From the NCBI GenBank assembly GCA_033297205.1, contig MU859101.1, positions 62,001 through 126,000 on the forward strand: a DNA stretch of 64,000 nucleotides. The letters run 5' to 3'. Of the stretch, positions 9,187 through 20,999 are shown one piece after another. The position numbers were made by a program, and so were the translations under genes. This DNA comes from Pseudoneurospora amorphoporcata (lineage: Eukaryota; Ascomycota; Sordariomycetes; Sordariales; Sordariaceae). The notes under the pieces were generated by a model. It was not told the origin of the DNA, ran no database searches, and saw only the letters and a list, made by a program, of their open reading frames with translations. Position 1 is the first letter of the stretch; each line of letters begins with the position of its first letter.

Positions 9187-12100
9187 TCAAGCACCATCTT
9201 CACCATTACCAGTAGGCACCCAAACCAAGAATCCACCCTCCTTTGCATCCACCTTCACCCCCTCAGACGCCGGAATCGCCCTCAACACCTTCTGAAAGTA
9301 CTTATCTCTCACAGTCAAGCCCGGTTTGATCCAGTATCCTTGTTCTCCTCGCTTCTTCCCCTTATCATTCTCACCAATCCCCTCGCCCCTACTCTCTTCC
9401 GTCCTACTCTGCCCGAGACCCGTGGGCAAAATCCTATACTCCACCTCCCTCCTACTAACAGGCAACACAGGCAGCGCCGACAACTTTGGTCCCGAGAAAG
9501 CGAATTCCTCCGAGTTATCCATCGACACGCCGAACGTCAGGAAGTGGTTGGACGCGTTTTCGATCATCACTCGGAGGAGGATCAAGGGAATAGGTGAGTC
9601 GGGAGTGTCGAGGTACTTGACTTGTGCTAGGACGCGCGGCTCGATGCCGAAGAGGGAGAAGCGGGGGCAGGGGAGGGTGGTGGTGTTTATTGTTTCTTCC
9701 GAGTCTTCTTCTTCAGACTTGGCTGTTTCTGAAGAGGATGGGAGCCGTTTCCATCTTATAACCATGGCCAAGTCTAGAGGTGCCGGGCCGCGATCGTCTA
9801 GACTGATCTTTTGCGCCACGATATCGAACCAAGTAGTCTCGATTGTGTGCGGTTTCATTACTTGTCCTCCCTTTTCGGCTAGTGATTCGCCATGTTGGCG
9901 AGTGATGAGGCAGGTAATTGGTGGCGGGGTGTTGGGTTGCTGGCTGGGTTGTCCGAGGACTTTGATGTCTACGTCGACTACCTTGAGATCTTCGGAGGCG
10001 AAGGAGGCATAGCGGGTTAGGAGAGACCAGGATTGGTGCAGGCCTTTGTAGGAGACTACTGCGTTGTTGTCCTCTTGAGAAGGAAGGGAAAGGGGCTGGA
10101 TGCCTTCGGCGTCGAAGAAAGATGGCCAAGGGTCCGGATGCACGCGCGGAAGGAGCTCATAGTTGGATTCAAAGGGGTTGAGGACGTTGAGTTGGAAGAC
10201 GGCGGTTTGGATGATGGTCGTTCCTGGGTTGGTAGGGAGGTGGTAGACTACGCGCAGGTTCAACTCGTAGCGGCTGGGTCGCTCGATAGGTGGGAACTGG
10301 AGGCGGACCGTGGTGGTGCTGCTTGGTTGGATTTCGCCTAGGAGATAAGAGGAGACCTTGGATTCGCGACCGGAGGAGCTGCTTGTTGATGACTTCTTGT
10401 TGTCTTCTTTTGATGGTTCTTCTGAGATGACTTCCACTGTGAAAGACGGAGCAGTCAATGATGCTTCATCCTCGTCGCAGAATAAGAGCGCATCGAACTT
10501 GGAGGGAGCTTCGACATCTTCGGCGTTATAGATGTCAAAGTCTAGCGTTATCGCCTCGTTGGTGTAGTACTGCTCCTTGATTTCGCTCTTGATCTCCATC
10601 TTGGGAGGCCTGGGAAGGATTCGGAGGGACAGCGGGCTGACTGGCCGTGTGATGCGCTTCCTGGTTGAGGGTGTGGGATACCAAATATGGGCCATGTTGG
10701 GCATATTCCGCAGTTTGAGAGACTGATGGAGGTCGAAGGATTCGGTCTCTAACGATGCGGTAAGCGAGAGAGCGGTGACTTCGCCTTGTTCGCGGAGGGG
10801 TATGTCGAGAACAAAGACGAGAGTCTGACCAGGCGGGAGGGTCAAGTCAGCTGTGCCTTGTAATTCTGTTCCTCTCTCATCTTCGGCCGAGTCTTCTGTC
10901 GCCGACTCTCTATCGCTCGGAGTGACATCCTCAAGGGATACCGGGCAGAGAACAATGTTGCCGTGTTTTCGTTGCTTGCTCTCTTCCTCGATTTGGTGTT
11001 TCAGCACGAGAGTGTTGATGCTGCCATTAAAGCTGACCTGGATCCTGCTGAATGGTATGGGAGCGGAATCAGCATGAGCGCTGGAACGGAGGCACAGCTG
11101 GGCACGGGTTGTTTGGCCTGCTTTCCCTTCTTCGTCTCTGAAAACAAAGGTAGCTGAAATAGGCGAGATGGTTTGGCCATCTACGATACTGATAAGCGGC
11201 TTGGGATCCGGCGTTATTAGTTGTAGGGACTTTGTGATGTCGTATTGCCAGTTTTTGCGTTTCGTGAAGCCTATTCCATCATCATCATCATCAGCAAGCG
11301 AAGTCACTGGCAATTCTTGAAATCTTACCTCGATCCAGCAACTCCCAGTCAATGGCAACGACATCGCCCACTTCACCAGTCTTGGAAGCAGCTGCCCTTA
11401 AAGCCCAGCTAACTTCCTCGGCCAATGCTGGCCAGCGTTCCTTCCTGAAGGACATATTCTGCCAGATGGGCCGAAGTAACTCGACAACCTTGGCCCATTC
11501 TTGCCTGAGACTCAGCTCTCTGGCCAACTCCAGAGACAACTCGGCAGCCAATCGCACTTGATCCCTCTGCAAAAACTCGTTCAGTGCTCGTGACAGGCAG
11601 TCGATGATCATGCTGTTATGGTCAACACCCGGACAGGTCATATGCTCCAGAGGAAACTCCTCGTGAGGTTCTGGGCACATGAAGGTGTCATATGTAAAGC
11701 CCCTGCTAGCAATGTGAGAAGCCGGAGAAGAGCCTGGTGGTCGCCTATCGTCTTCAGGCATCGCACGAGCTCTGGCTCTCCGGGCATACAAGTGCCTGGA
11801 AGCCAGACGGTACCAATAGCCTGTATGGTGGAGAAACTCCCAGGGCTGCAATCGTTCACCCATGATATTCTTCTCTGGGTGGAGGTAGAGTCGCATTTCA
11901 GCTGGGTCAAGCTCTGGAATTCCTGCCTTCTCCATCAAGTTCGCCATGACGATAGCCCAACGCGCTTCCCAGGCCTCCCACCCATAGTTGCTGGTGCCCC
12001 TGCCAAGACGCTCGACAAGATCCGCCATCCTTTCGCGGTGAAATTGCCATCGGCGGACGGCCGCACTATTCTGAGCGTTCCACAACAAGCAGCGAATGGA

Positions 12101-13226
12101 GCGGATGGCGATCACGTCTGCAAGAAGCCGAGCCTCGTTCCAGCGAGGACTCCAGCTTGGTATTAGTTGGACAACCTCGGAGCTTAGTAGGTTTTCGTAT
12201 GCTTGTTCGTAGGAGCGCAAAGCATTCTCCATTTCCAGGCGGTACTCGGCCAGCATAGCTGACTTGAAGTCATAACGAACATTCCATCCTGCCAGCGAAA
12301 GCGTTTGGGAAGTGCCTGTTGTGGGGGGCACGGTTGGCGGTGGAGCAACTCCCCTTCCTCTCTTCTTCCGAGAATGTCTACCCAGTTCCTTGTAATACTC
12401 CATTGAAGCGCCGTATAATGTGGTCAACATGTTCTCGGCCATGCGCGCAAGGTCTTCGTGGGTCTCGTTGGGGGGCATGAGGAAGACCGACTTGGGGTCA
12501 AGGGCACAGCCCCTGCGAATAATCTCGATCCTGTCTTGGAGGTAGTCGGTGTGGTCGCCAACAGGGTCGGACAGAAGCACAATAGCCAGCTTGATCCTGT
12601 ATCCCGATTGGATTATGAGGTTCCTCAGCTTGTTCACGTCGGACTTGATCTGGTTATCGCTTAGGGTGGACTGGATTGGGTCGGAGACGAGGTTGTAGAA
12701 GCAGAGCACGACACTGGGGATCAGTTCCTGGTGCTTCAGCATCCATTGCGCATCGATCAGACCGTCGGGGTACAGAGGTGATATCGGAGTCAGAGGCGAG
12801 AAGGGCGAATGGAGGACGGCACCGGGAGGCGCTTCTATCCCTTCAGGCAAGCGGGCGCGGCGGGGAGGCAACAGGAAGGACTGCAAAGAGAATAATAGCA
12901 TAGGTTAGAGTTGGGCCACCATCTTCTGGCTACCTAAAAGGAGGACTCACCCTGTCTGCCGACTTGACCCGGAACCGGTAACGAAGCTGGTGCTCGTATG
13001 CGATACATGGTAGGTTCGAGGCATCCCTCTCTTGAATGTAGTGTAGTAGAGCCTGGGCGGGAGGAAGGTCGAGGGTGGGTAGGTCGGATCGGACGTGGAT
13101 AGCTTGGTCCTTGATCGACTTGCTCAGTTCGGGGTTGTGGCTTGAGCTGGAGTTGGGAGGGGAGACGCCGAGGGTGAGGAGGAAGGGGATGTTGTGGTCC
13201 AGGCTGCCGCGCGGATAGTCGTCCAT
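9187..13226 (-). CDS. TRAPP complex subunit 11 (Foie gras / Gryzun domains)
   Basis: Three exons: 13226-12951, 12880-11329 and 11270-9187, giving 1303 aa. Introns are 70 nt (AGG|GTGAGT ... TTTGCAG) and 58 nt (GAG|GTAAGA ... AATAG), and phases fit. The start is MDDYPRGSLDHNIPFLLTLG; an in-frame ATG 33 nt upstream is possible. The join reads KSADR|SFLLPPRRARLPEG. Residues about 270-540 match the Foie-gras helical domain (AGWNVRYDFKSAMLAEYRLE, EARLLADVIAIRSIRCLLW). The last exon is beta-rich, like the Gryzun region (YYTNEAITLDFDIYNAED). TRAPPC11 belongs to metazoan TRAPPIII and to filamentous-fungal TRAPP complexes; it acts in ER-Golgi and autophagy-related membrane traffic and is absent from budding yeast as such. 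It is divergent from DNA2. Confidence 0.88.
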
Positions 13227-14002
13227 GGTTGCTACTGTACCGTAGTAGAGCTGATCCAAGAATATTTATAGTCGCTTCATAGTACTTTTCGTCCGACCGT
13301 GTAGTCTGATGTGCCCCGCGTGTCAAGTGCCGTAGATCGGATCGGCTGCCGGCGTCTCGTGAATGGGTTCGTATAGTCTGATGTTGGATACGTTGTCGAA
13401 TTATAGGGTAGGTAGATGCCCTGGGCGGTCAGGTTCCCTCGCGGCGGGATTGGGACGGAATCGCAGTTAAAGAGTTGTAAGAGTTGAAGCTGTCCACTTC
13501 CGAGTGATGGAGTGAAGTTGGACTTTGGAGCTCTGATGCGACGCTGTAGCACAGGCGGCTGAACCGCTGGACGTCAGCGGACTTATGTACAGGGGTACCA
13601 AGTGGAAAGTGTGGGGCTTATCTTATCGCAGCGGTACCTGCCGAGAGCTCCAGGCACCCCCTGTTAACATTTAATAGGTACATAAGGTACCTACCTGGAG
13701 TGGCAGGACCGTGCAGCAAACAGAACGCGACTCTCATCGCGTGTCTTGGGACTTCCACTTCTTCCCGTTCACTTCACCTCCCCTCACCCACCCAACGCTG
13801 GCTACACAGACTGCGGATTCCCAAAGCCATGGGCACGCGATATAATCTCGCTTGCTGATTTTGTACCTTGACCGTAACACTTTGCTCCATCTTGGACTTT
13901 TTTGGTCACTCAGAATCACCCGTCGGCCCCCAGCGCCGGCGCCATTAATTGTTTTTGTTTACTTTATTTATCCTTATTTTCACCCAGGACAACGCCGCAA
14001 CA
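13227..14002. promoter_or_regulatory. Divergent TRAPPC11/DNA2 promoter region
   Basis: A 776-bp region between two start codons facing away from each other. It contains three ACGCGA words (13725-13730 plus, 13737-13742 as the reverse complement TCGCGT, 13835-13840 plus) within 116 bp, all 163-278 bp upstream of the DNA2 ATG. Near 13680-13690 there is GGTACCTACC-type sequence common in Neurospora intergenic DNA. Confidence 0.55.
13725..13840. promoter_or_regulatory. Cluster of three ACGCGA (MCB-like) words upstream of DNA2
   Basis: ACGCGA occurs at 13725-13730 and 13835-13840, and its reverse complement at 13737-13742. ACGCGT/ACGCGA is the core bound by MBF-type (Mbp1/Swi6-family) G1/S regulators in ascomycetes, and yeast replication genes are known targets. 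Three copies in 116 bp is well above chance for a 6-mer. Binding here is inferred, not shown. Confidence 0.45.
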
Positions 14003-17000
14003 ATGCCTCTCGAAAAGTCCTATTCAGACGCCTCTGCTCAGCCTCCCAAGGTCCGTCATAAATAGGGCATTTTCTCAAGCGAATAATACGTCTTTGCTAA
14101 CATGACAACCATAGCGCGGAGAATGGCAGAGGACAAGAAGCAATCCTGCCGCCAACAACACCACCACCAAGAAAGGGCCTCTACAATCGCTGGCCCCCGT
14201 CTCGGAATCTACCAAGAATAAGCTCCAGGCCTTCCGATCCGACGACACGTCTTCCAAACCATCAAAACCTGCAAAGGCCGCAAAGGCCGCTACTGACGAA
14301 CGCCAAAAAGAAAACGTCAACATCACCAAGTCGATTCCGAGGAAGAGGCCATCACCAGACTCCAACGAGGAGGAATCCAGCCATGCCAAAACCCCCGCAG
14401 ATCGCCATTCGTGGAAAGACCTGTTTGACGTACCTGAAGCCACCACCGAAGAGGAAGATGGACAAAAAACGCCCGGTGAAAAGGTCGACTGGAGGTCCGG
14501 AATGCCTCTACAGCTACCCGCTTCGCCAATGATCCCCAAGAATGGCACGAGACGCGCAAAAAGCTCTTCGCCTGCTTCATCGCCGGCTGCCAAGTTGACC
14601 ACTCCACATGTCAACCTTAGGAGGATTGTCGGCGCTTCCAAAACACCCCATGCAGATCCTGCCTCTGACTTGTGGACTCGTTTCTCTTCTAATGGAACTG
14701 ATACGAGTCCCTCAAGTCATAAGAACCCCCTCTTCGCCCAGCTCATGGCATCCTGCTCGCCTCGTCCGCAATCAACCGACCGATCATTGAGGAAGTCCGT
14801 CAGTTGCGGCTCCGCCTGGCCCAAGCGGCGCCGTACTGATGGACTGGTTGAAGAAGATAGGGCCGTGCCCCAGGACACTCCCAGGAAGAAGAAGTCGAGT
14901 CTTCTGTCAGAACTACTACAATCAGTTGATGGCGAGATTGAGAGCTCCAAAAAGCCGGCCAATGCCCCAGCACAGCAAAAGAAGTCACCATCTCCCAAGA
15001 AGAAGTCGCCATCAAAACGAAAGGCAGCACCCCAAACTATCCCTGACCAGAACTCCTCGCCCTCAAGAAAAAAGGCCGAGCGGCAAACCACCGAAACGGC
15101 TGCCTCAAACCTACCAGAGAAGGCGTCTTCGGACTACGGTGATGACGACTTTGACTTTGACGAAGACACTCTCCTCGAACTGGACGCTAGTTTCCTTGGT
15201 CGAGGTGAGGGCAGCACTCTCATAGCAAGCGACGCTGTCTCGTCAGCTCCACGCGAATCTTCGGGGACAGCAGCCGATAATGACGAATTTGGTGATCTCG
15301 ATGACGATATCTTTGATGGGGTAGAAGACCTGGTGGCTCAAGCCGAGTCTGCAACACAGCAACCTACCGTGAGGTTGTCACCCAGAAAGAGACTGTCCCC
15401 TAAGAAGACACTATCTCCTAGGAAGAGACAGTCACCCAAGAAATTGCCTCAGCAGGTCGTGGGCGATGAGGATGACGAGTTTGGTGATGATTTCGGTAAT
15501 GATTTTGACTTTGACGCGGTTGAAATGGCTGCGACACAACATGTCGGCGGTCATCCGCAAGATGCTTCTTCACATGTATGTTTATGAAAGTGAGCTTGTC
15601 GGTCTAAAAGAGATGGAAGTGCGTATGCTAAGATATGAATATTAGCCCAGTCAAAAGCCTAGAGCCATACAAAGGTATCTAGTGACCAAGGTTCTCGAGA
15701 GCTCATACACGGATGACCGTGGCCGTGAATTCCCTGAGAAGGTAAAGTGTCATCCGTTGCCGTATAAGTGCGTTTCCCCTACTAATCTTGTCCATTTCCA
15801 GATCCTCATTGTACAGGCCGATAGGACCAACTCTGTACGAACGATCTATCTCCGAGGCGACTGGCTTGACACTCCCGCGAGCGTCAGCGCATACGTCCAC
15901 ATCATCGGCCAGTTTGAAGACCAGGGAAGATGTGTCGTCGACAACAATCAGAACATGCTGATCCTACACCCGGATCAGCTGATCTCATCAACTGTCGTTG
16001 CAGACTCGTTTAGCTGCATGCGCCGCGCTGTCTTGCAAGACAGAGTCAAAGCCACAAGCGACTTGTCCCCCGCGCTTGTCTACGGCACTATTCTGCACGA
16101 GATCTTCCAGGAAGCTTTGGTAGCCAACAAGTGGGATCCGGCATTCCTCGCCAAGGTCATCAACAAAACCCTTGAGAAGCATCTTGAGGATCTGTATATC
16201 CTCAAGGTCAGCATGGACGATGCAAAGAGTCATGTACAGTCCAAGATGCCTGAACTCCGGTCTTGGGCTCAGCTATTCGTGACATCTCAGCCGAAGCCTG
16301 ATGCTATCGTCCAAGGTCGGAACGGTGACAAGGCTACCATGTGTGTCAGCAAGCTTTTGGATGTCGAAGAGCATGTCTGGTCACCCATGTATGGCCTCAA
16401 GGGCAACATCGATGCCACCGTGCAGGTCACTATGCGCGACCCTCCAGCAAGAGGCTCAGGCTCAAAGGCGCCAACGACCAAGACCTTGACCGTCCCTTTT
16501 GAAGTCAAGACCGGCAAAAATGTCAATAGCAACCATCAAGCGCAAACAGCACTCTACAACCTGCTGCTCTCGGATCGCTACGACATTGAGATTGTCTACG
16601 GTATCTTGTACTACATGGAGACATCCCAGACGCTGCGCATTCCCGCCATCAGGCACGAGATCCGCCACATGATCATGCAACGCAACCAGCTTGCTTGCTA
16701 CATCCGTGAGCGCAGCGTCACGCTTCCTCCGATGAAGAGGAACAAGAATGCCTGCGGCAGATGCTATGCCCAGACGACATGTTTCATCTATCACAAGCTT
16801 GCTGATGATGGAGATGGAGAGACGAGCGCAATGAACGAGAAGTTTGATGAAGTTGTTCAGCATCTCAACCCCCTTCACAAGGAGTTCTTCTTGAAATGGG
16901 AAGAGCTTCTAACCAAGGAGGAAAAGGAAAGCCAAAAGCTCCGCCGGGAGCTATGGACTATGGTTAGTACAGAGCGGGAGAAGGTGGGACGATGTTTCGC

Positions 17001-19443
17001 CAATGTCATCATCGAGGAGGGTTCGGCATACGAGAATCACCAACAGATGGGCAAGACCAACCGTTTCGCCTACACCTTCATCAAGGAAAAACCTCCTCCC
17101 GGCTTTTCGTTCCTGGACTCGCAGCTGACCGTGGGCGAGCCCATTGTCATTTCTGACGAACAAGGCCACTTTGCACTTGCGCTGGGCTACGTCACTTCAG
17201 TCAGAAAGACTCGCATCGCTGTCGCGGTGGACAGAAGACTGCACAATGCGCGTGTCCGGCAGCCGGGTTTCAATGAGGCCGATAACCAGGTCTTTGCCAG
17301 CATCATGCAGGTTCCTGGCTCCGGTGATAACACCCCGGAGGACGTAGAAGCCCGTCCGGTCCGCTACCGTCTGGACAAGGATGAGTTCAGCAACGGCATG
17401 GCAACGGTACGCAACAACCTAGTCCAGGTAATGGCTGATGGAGTCTTTGGGTCTAGGCAGATCCGAAGGCTGGTGGTCGATCTGGATGCCCCGCGATTCA
17501 AGGATGTGCCAACGCAGTACATGCTTCCTTCTACCGCATCGGGCCAAGGCCTGAACGTCGATCAGAAGGCTGCTGTCCAGAAGGTCATGTCTGCTCAGGA
17601 CTATGCCCTAGTGCTTGGTATGCCTGGGACAGGCAAGACTACTACCATTGTGCACATAATCCGTGCATTGGTTGCACAGAAGAAGACAGTCCTGTTAACT
17701 TCTTACACCCATACCGCCGTGGACAACATTCTCTTGAAGCTCAAGGATGACGGCATTCCGATTCTTCGTCTCGGCCCCCCCGTCAAGGTTCACCCTGAGG
17801 TTCCCTCCTTCGCCACCCTCGCCGGTGTGCCCAAGACTTCCTTTTCGGAGATCCACGAGGCCTGGAACGACACTCCGGTTGTGGCTACGACTTGTTTGGG
17901 TATCAATCACCCTGTCTTCGCCGAGCGCATCTTTGACTACTGCATCGTCGACGAAGCTTCCCAAATCACTTTGCCCATCTGTCTCGGCCCCATCCGCATG
18001 GCACGCAAGTTCGTCCTAGTTGGTGACCACAATCAGCTCCCCCCTCTCGTGCAAAACGAAGAGGCCCGTCTCGGGGGTCTCGATGTGAGCTTATTCAAGC
18101 TCCTCTCCGAGAAACACCCCCAAAGCGTGGTCAACCTCGAACACCAATACCGCATGTGCGAAGACATCATGACCCTCTCCAACATGCTCATCTACAACGG
18201 CCGGTTAAAATGCGGCACCGAAGCGCTGCGCACCACATCCCTCGAGATCCCCGACATGGACGCTCTAGCGATCAAGCACTTTGACGCTGACTTTTTCCTC
18301 GCCCACTCCCAACAAACCACGCACAAAGAAGGAGATAAACTCTCCTTCTGCCCCTCCCCTTCCCCAACCACGTGCTGGCTCCGCGACCTCCTCGACCCCT
18401 CCGCACGCGTCCGTTTCATTAACACCGACTCCCTCCTCCCGCACTCGCGCGAAGAGAAATCCACTCGCGGGCAGCGCATCATTAACCCGCTCGAGTCCCG
18501 GATCGTCTGCCAACTGGTCGACTCTTTGCTCACAGTCGGCGTGCCCGCTTCCGAAATCGGCGTGATGACGCACTACCGCTCTCAACTCGCCTTGCTCAAG
18601 CATAACCTCAAGAATACTCTAGGCGGTAGCGCAGGAGCGATGAGAGCGGGCGTCAAAGTTGCAGCTGAAGAAATCGAGATGCACACTGCTGATCGCTTCC
18701 AGGGAAGAGATAAGAGCGTGGTGGTGTTGTCCCTGGTGCGAAGTAATGAGGGGTGCAGTATTGGTGAACTGCTAAAAGATTGGAGGAGGATCAATGTGGC
18801 GTTTACAAGGGCGAAGACCAAGCTACTTGTCGTCGGCAGCCGCGAGACGTTGCGTGGGGCGTCGTCGTCGGTGGCTGGGTCTCCTTCAGTAATTGCTAGT
18901 CCCGGGCTGGGAGAGACCACCACTACCACCGGTGGTTACCACGGTGACCACGGTGATGAGAAATCGGACGAAGGAGAAGAACAAAAAGAACCAGAAGGAG
19001 GCGAAATGCTCGCCCGCTTCGTGCGCATGATGGAAGATCGCAACTGGGTGTACGAACTCGGGCCCGGCGCTCTAGAGGGCCACAAATTCGCGGATGCGAA
19101 CCCCGCTGCTTCCACTGCTGCCGACCCTTTGAGTCCGAGGAAACCTAACCCCGTATTCAAATTGGCGTCGCCCAGGAAGGGGTCGGCATTGAGCCCGTCT
19201 AAGAGGGCCAATGCCAAGGTGGGCAAACTGGGTTATAAAGTCCAGTCGAAGTTGCAGTTTGGAACGGGGACGCAACAAAGTCAGGGGAAGGAGAATGTTG
19301 GATCCCAGCAGGGCTTGAGTCAGAAGGGGTCCATTGGAGGGAAACATAACCCCAAGCGCATCGGAATCAGCGAGCGGGCGATCATGAAGGGACGGCCGAT
19401 TATGAGGGATATTATGAATGAGATTACTAATGGGAGGTTTTAA
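14003..19443 (+). CDS. dna2: DNA replication ATP-dependent helicase/nuclease DNA2
   Basis: Four exons: 14003-14050, 14115-15575, 15646-15741 and 15802-19443, giving 1748 aa with consistent phases. Exon 1 is only 48 nt (MPLEKSYSDASAQPPK) and uses a GTCCGT donor. The disordered basic N-terminus has SPxK-type motifs. The RecB-type nuclease shows H634 (ILHEIFQEAL), D739 (GNID), E769 and K771 (FEVKTGK) and Q781 (QAQTALY). Iron-sulphur cysteines are C607, C853, C856 and C862 (CGRCYAQTTC). The SF1 helicase has GMPGTGKTTT (K1147), VDEAS near 1252, LVGDHNQLPP, EHQYRM and NVAFTRAKTKLLVVGS. DNA2 cuts long 5' flaps on Okazaki fragments and resects double-strand breaks in the nucleus. Every catalytic motif is intact. 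The C-terminal extension beyond the helicase is low-complexity with further S-P-R-K motifs. Confidence 0.96.
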
Positions 19444-20144
19444 TCGGCCCGGTCTCCTTGAGCGGCTCCTTGGAGAAGGGTATTTATTGGCTTTGGTTGG
19501 TTGGTTGGTTTCATGGTTGCCATGGTTGGCATGGAATGGTTACCAGGAAATTCGCGTTTAGGGATATGCTGTCTTGGGGCGTTATACCAACCTTTTGCAG
19601 CTTTGGAAGGCTGATTAGCAGTAAGATAGGATAGAAGCGGGCATGGCAGTTAATCTCGTTCCTTATTGTCTTGGTTCTTATAGTGTCACACACACATCCT
19701 TTCATCAACCACCACTGCTCAGTTACGTACGTACCATACCGATGTTTTCTTAGTCGACACAGGTTGGTAATCCATTAGAATATTCATTCGATTGAACACC
19801 AACCAGCCAGCGCTTCGAGCGTGATCCACGTACAATTTTTTTTTTTTTTTTTTTTTTTTTCTCCCATTAGTACCAGCAGATGCTGAAGGCGATTAGATGG
19901 CATAGCATAGCATAGCAAAGCGTCCCCCCCCCCCCCCCCCCCCCGACTTTATGTGGGTGGGGTCGATAAGTAGATAGGTATAGTCAACACCATCCATCGT
20001 CCACAAAACACCTAACCTAAGGTACCTGTGTATTGTTTGTTGTTGTTGACAATCAACCAATATTCCGCCATTACCATTTGTGATGCTGCGCTGCAATCTT
20101 GAGCTCAATGTGTAGGACCTCAAAACAACAATTACCCAATAAAA
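19444..20144. other. DNA2 to tRNA spacer with homopolymer runs
   Basis: No gene seen. The spacer holds a T run at 19836-19860 (25 bases) and a C run of 21 bases at 19924-19944, long for any eukaryotic genome and a probable site of length polymorphism or sequencing error. The first part should hold the DNA2 3' UTR. Confidence 0.65.
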
Positions 20145-20216
20145 GCCCGCATGGCTCAGTGGTAGAGCGCATCACTAGTAATGATGAGGTCGTCAGTTCG
20201 ATTCTGGCTGTGGGCA
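20145..20216 (+). tRNA. tRNA-Thr (anticodon AGT)
   Basis: A 72-nt cloverleaf without intron. The acceptor GCCCGCA pairs with TGTGGGC (one G-T pair). The D arm is GCTC/GAGC. The anticodon stem CATCA/TGATG encloses the loop CTAGTAA, giving AGT at positions 34-36. The T arm GTCAG/CTGGC encloses TTCGATT. A34 would be edited to inosine to read ACU, ACC and ACA. The discriminator is A. An identical copy lies at 63029-63100. Confidence 0.95.
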
Positions 20217-20240
20217 TCAATCAAATCATTAAGCCATTTC

Positions 20241-20270
20241 TTTTGGTTCTTCGCTTTTTTTTTTTTTTTT
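20241..20270 (+). terminator. RNA polymerase III terminator of tRNA-Thr
   Basis: TTTT at 20241-20244, 25 bases after the tRNA end, followed by a 16-base T run at 20255-20270. Runs of four or more T on the non-template strand end Pol III transcripts. Confidence 0.65.
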
Positions 20271-20999
20271 AAACTTTTTTAACTGCTCCACTTCTCCTTT
20301 CTTGGCGTTTGTGAATGAATAGCTTTTTTCTTTTTTTTTTGTTCTTTTGGGTGTTGTTTTGTTGTCTGTCTGCCTGCCATTAATGACATCTCCCTCCGTA
20401 CGACATTGTCCGTCGTAGGCATCATAATTGCTCAAAACTGTAAGATATGTCGGTAATAAAGTAGTGGCAAGCAGGCAGGCAGTTTGGATGAAGATTAGTA
20501 GGTAACGAACGGAAGGACGATTCGGCTGGTTAAGAATGCAAAATGGACGACGAGTGGTAACGGACGGGGTAAGAACTGCGTGTGGGTATCAATCATATAA
20601 CATTACTTTTGTTTGTACCTTCATCTCATCTTTTCTCTTCCCTTTCATCTGCCCCTGATTGAGGTTAACGATGACTTCCTCCCTCCCAGTATAGAAAACA
20701 AAACTGTCAAGTGATGGCGACAGGCTTGTTTAAAAAACGCACTGCTACTCAAACATCCACTCTGTCCTTTGAACCTTGTTATTTTTCGTCCTCCGTGTGT
20801 GACTTTTGTGGTATACCTAGTAATCCCATCCCAGCTTTACCATGATGCGAAATAACCAGCGTCGCATGAACCCCTAAAACGCCTCCAACAATGACTTATG
20901 ACTGAAATACCGATCCGAACCATGCCATTCCCGAATCCTACCATTCCATCCATACCTGTCTTTACCGACCCAATGCTTCTTCCTCTTTCTATGTTCTGA
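20271..20999. other. Spacer between tRNA-Thr and the sirtuin 3' end
   Basis: No gene seen. T-rich low-complexity sequence near 20271-20345, then ordinary mixed sequence. The part next to 21000 should be 3' UTR of the sirtuin. Confidence 0.55.

Noticed and set aside
8914..9597. 227-codon plus-strand frame
   Set aside because: It crosses a poly-A run and the 3' end of TRAPPC11 on the opposite strand; composition is low-complexity and no motif is visible.
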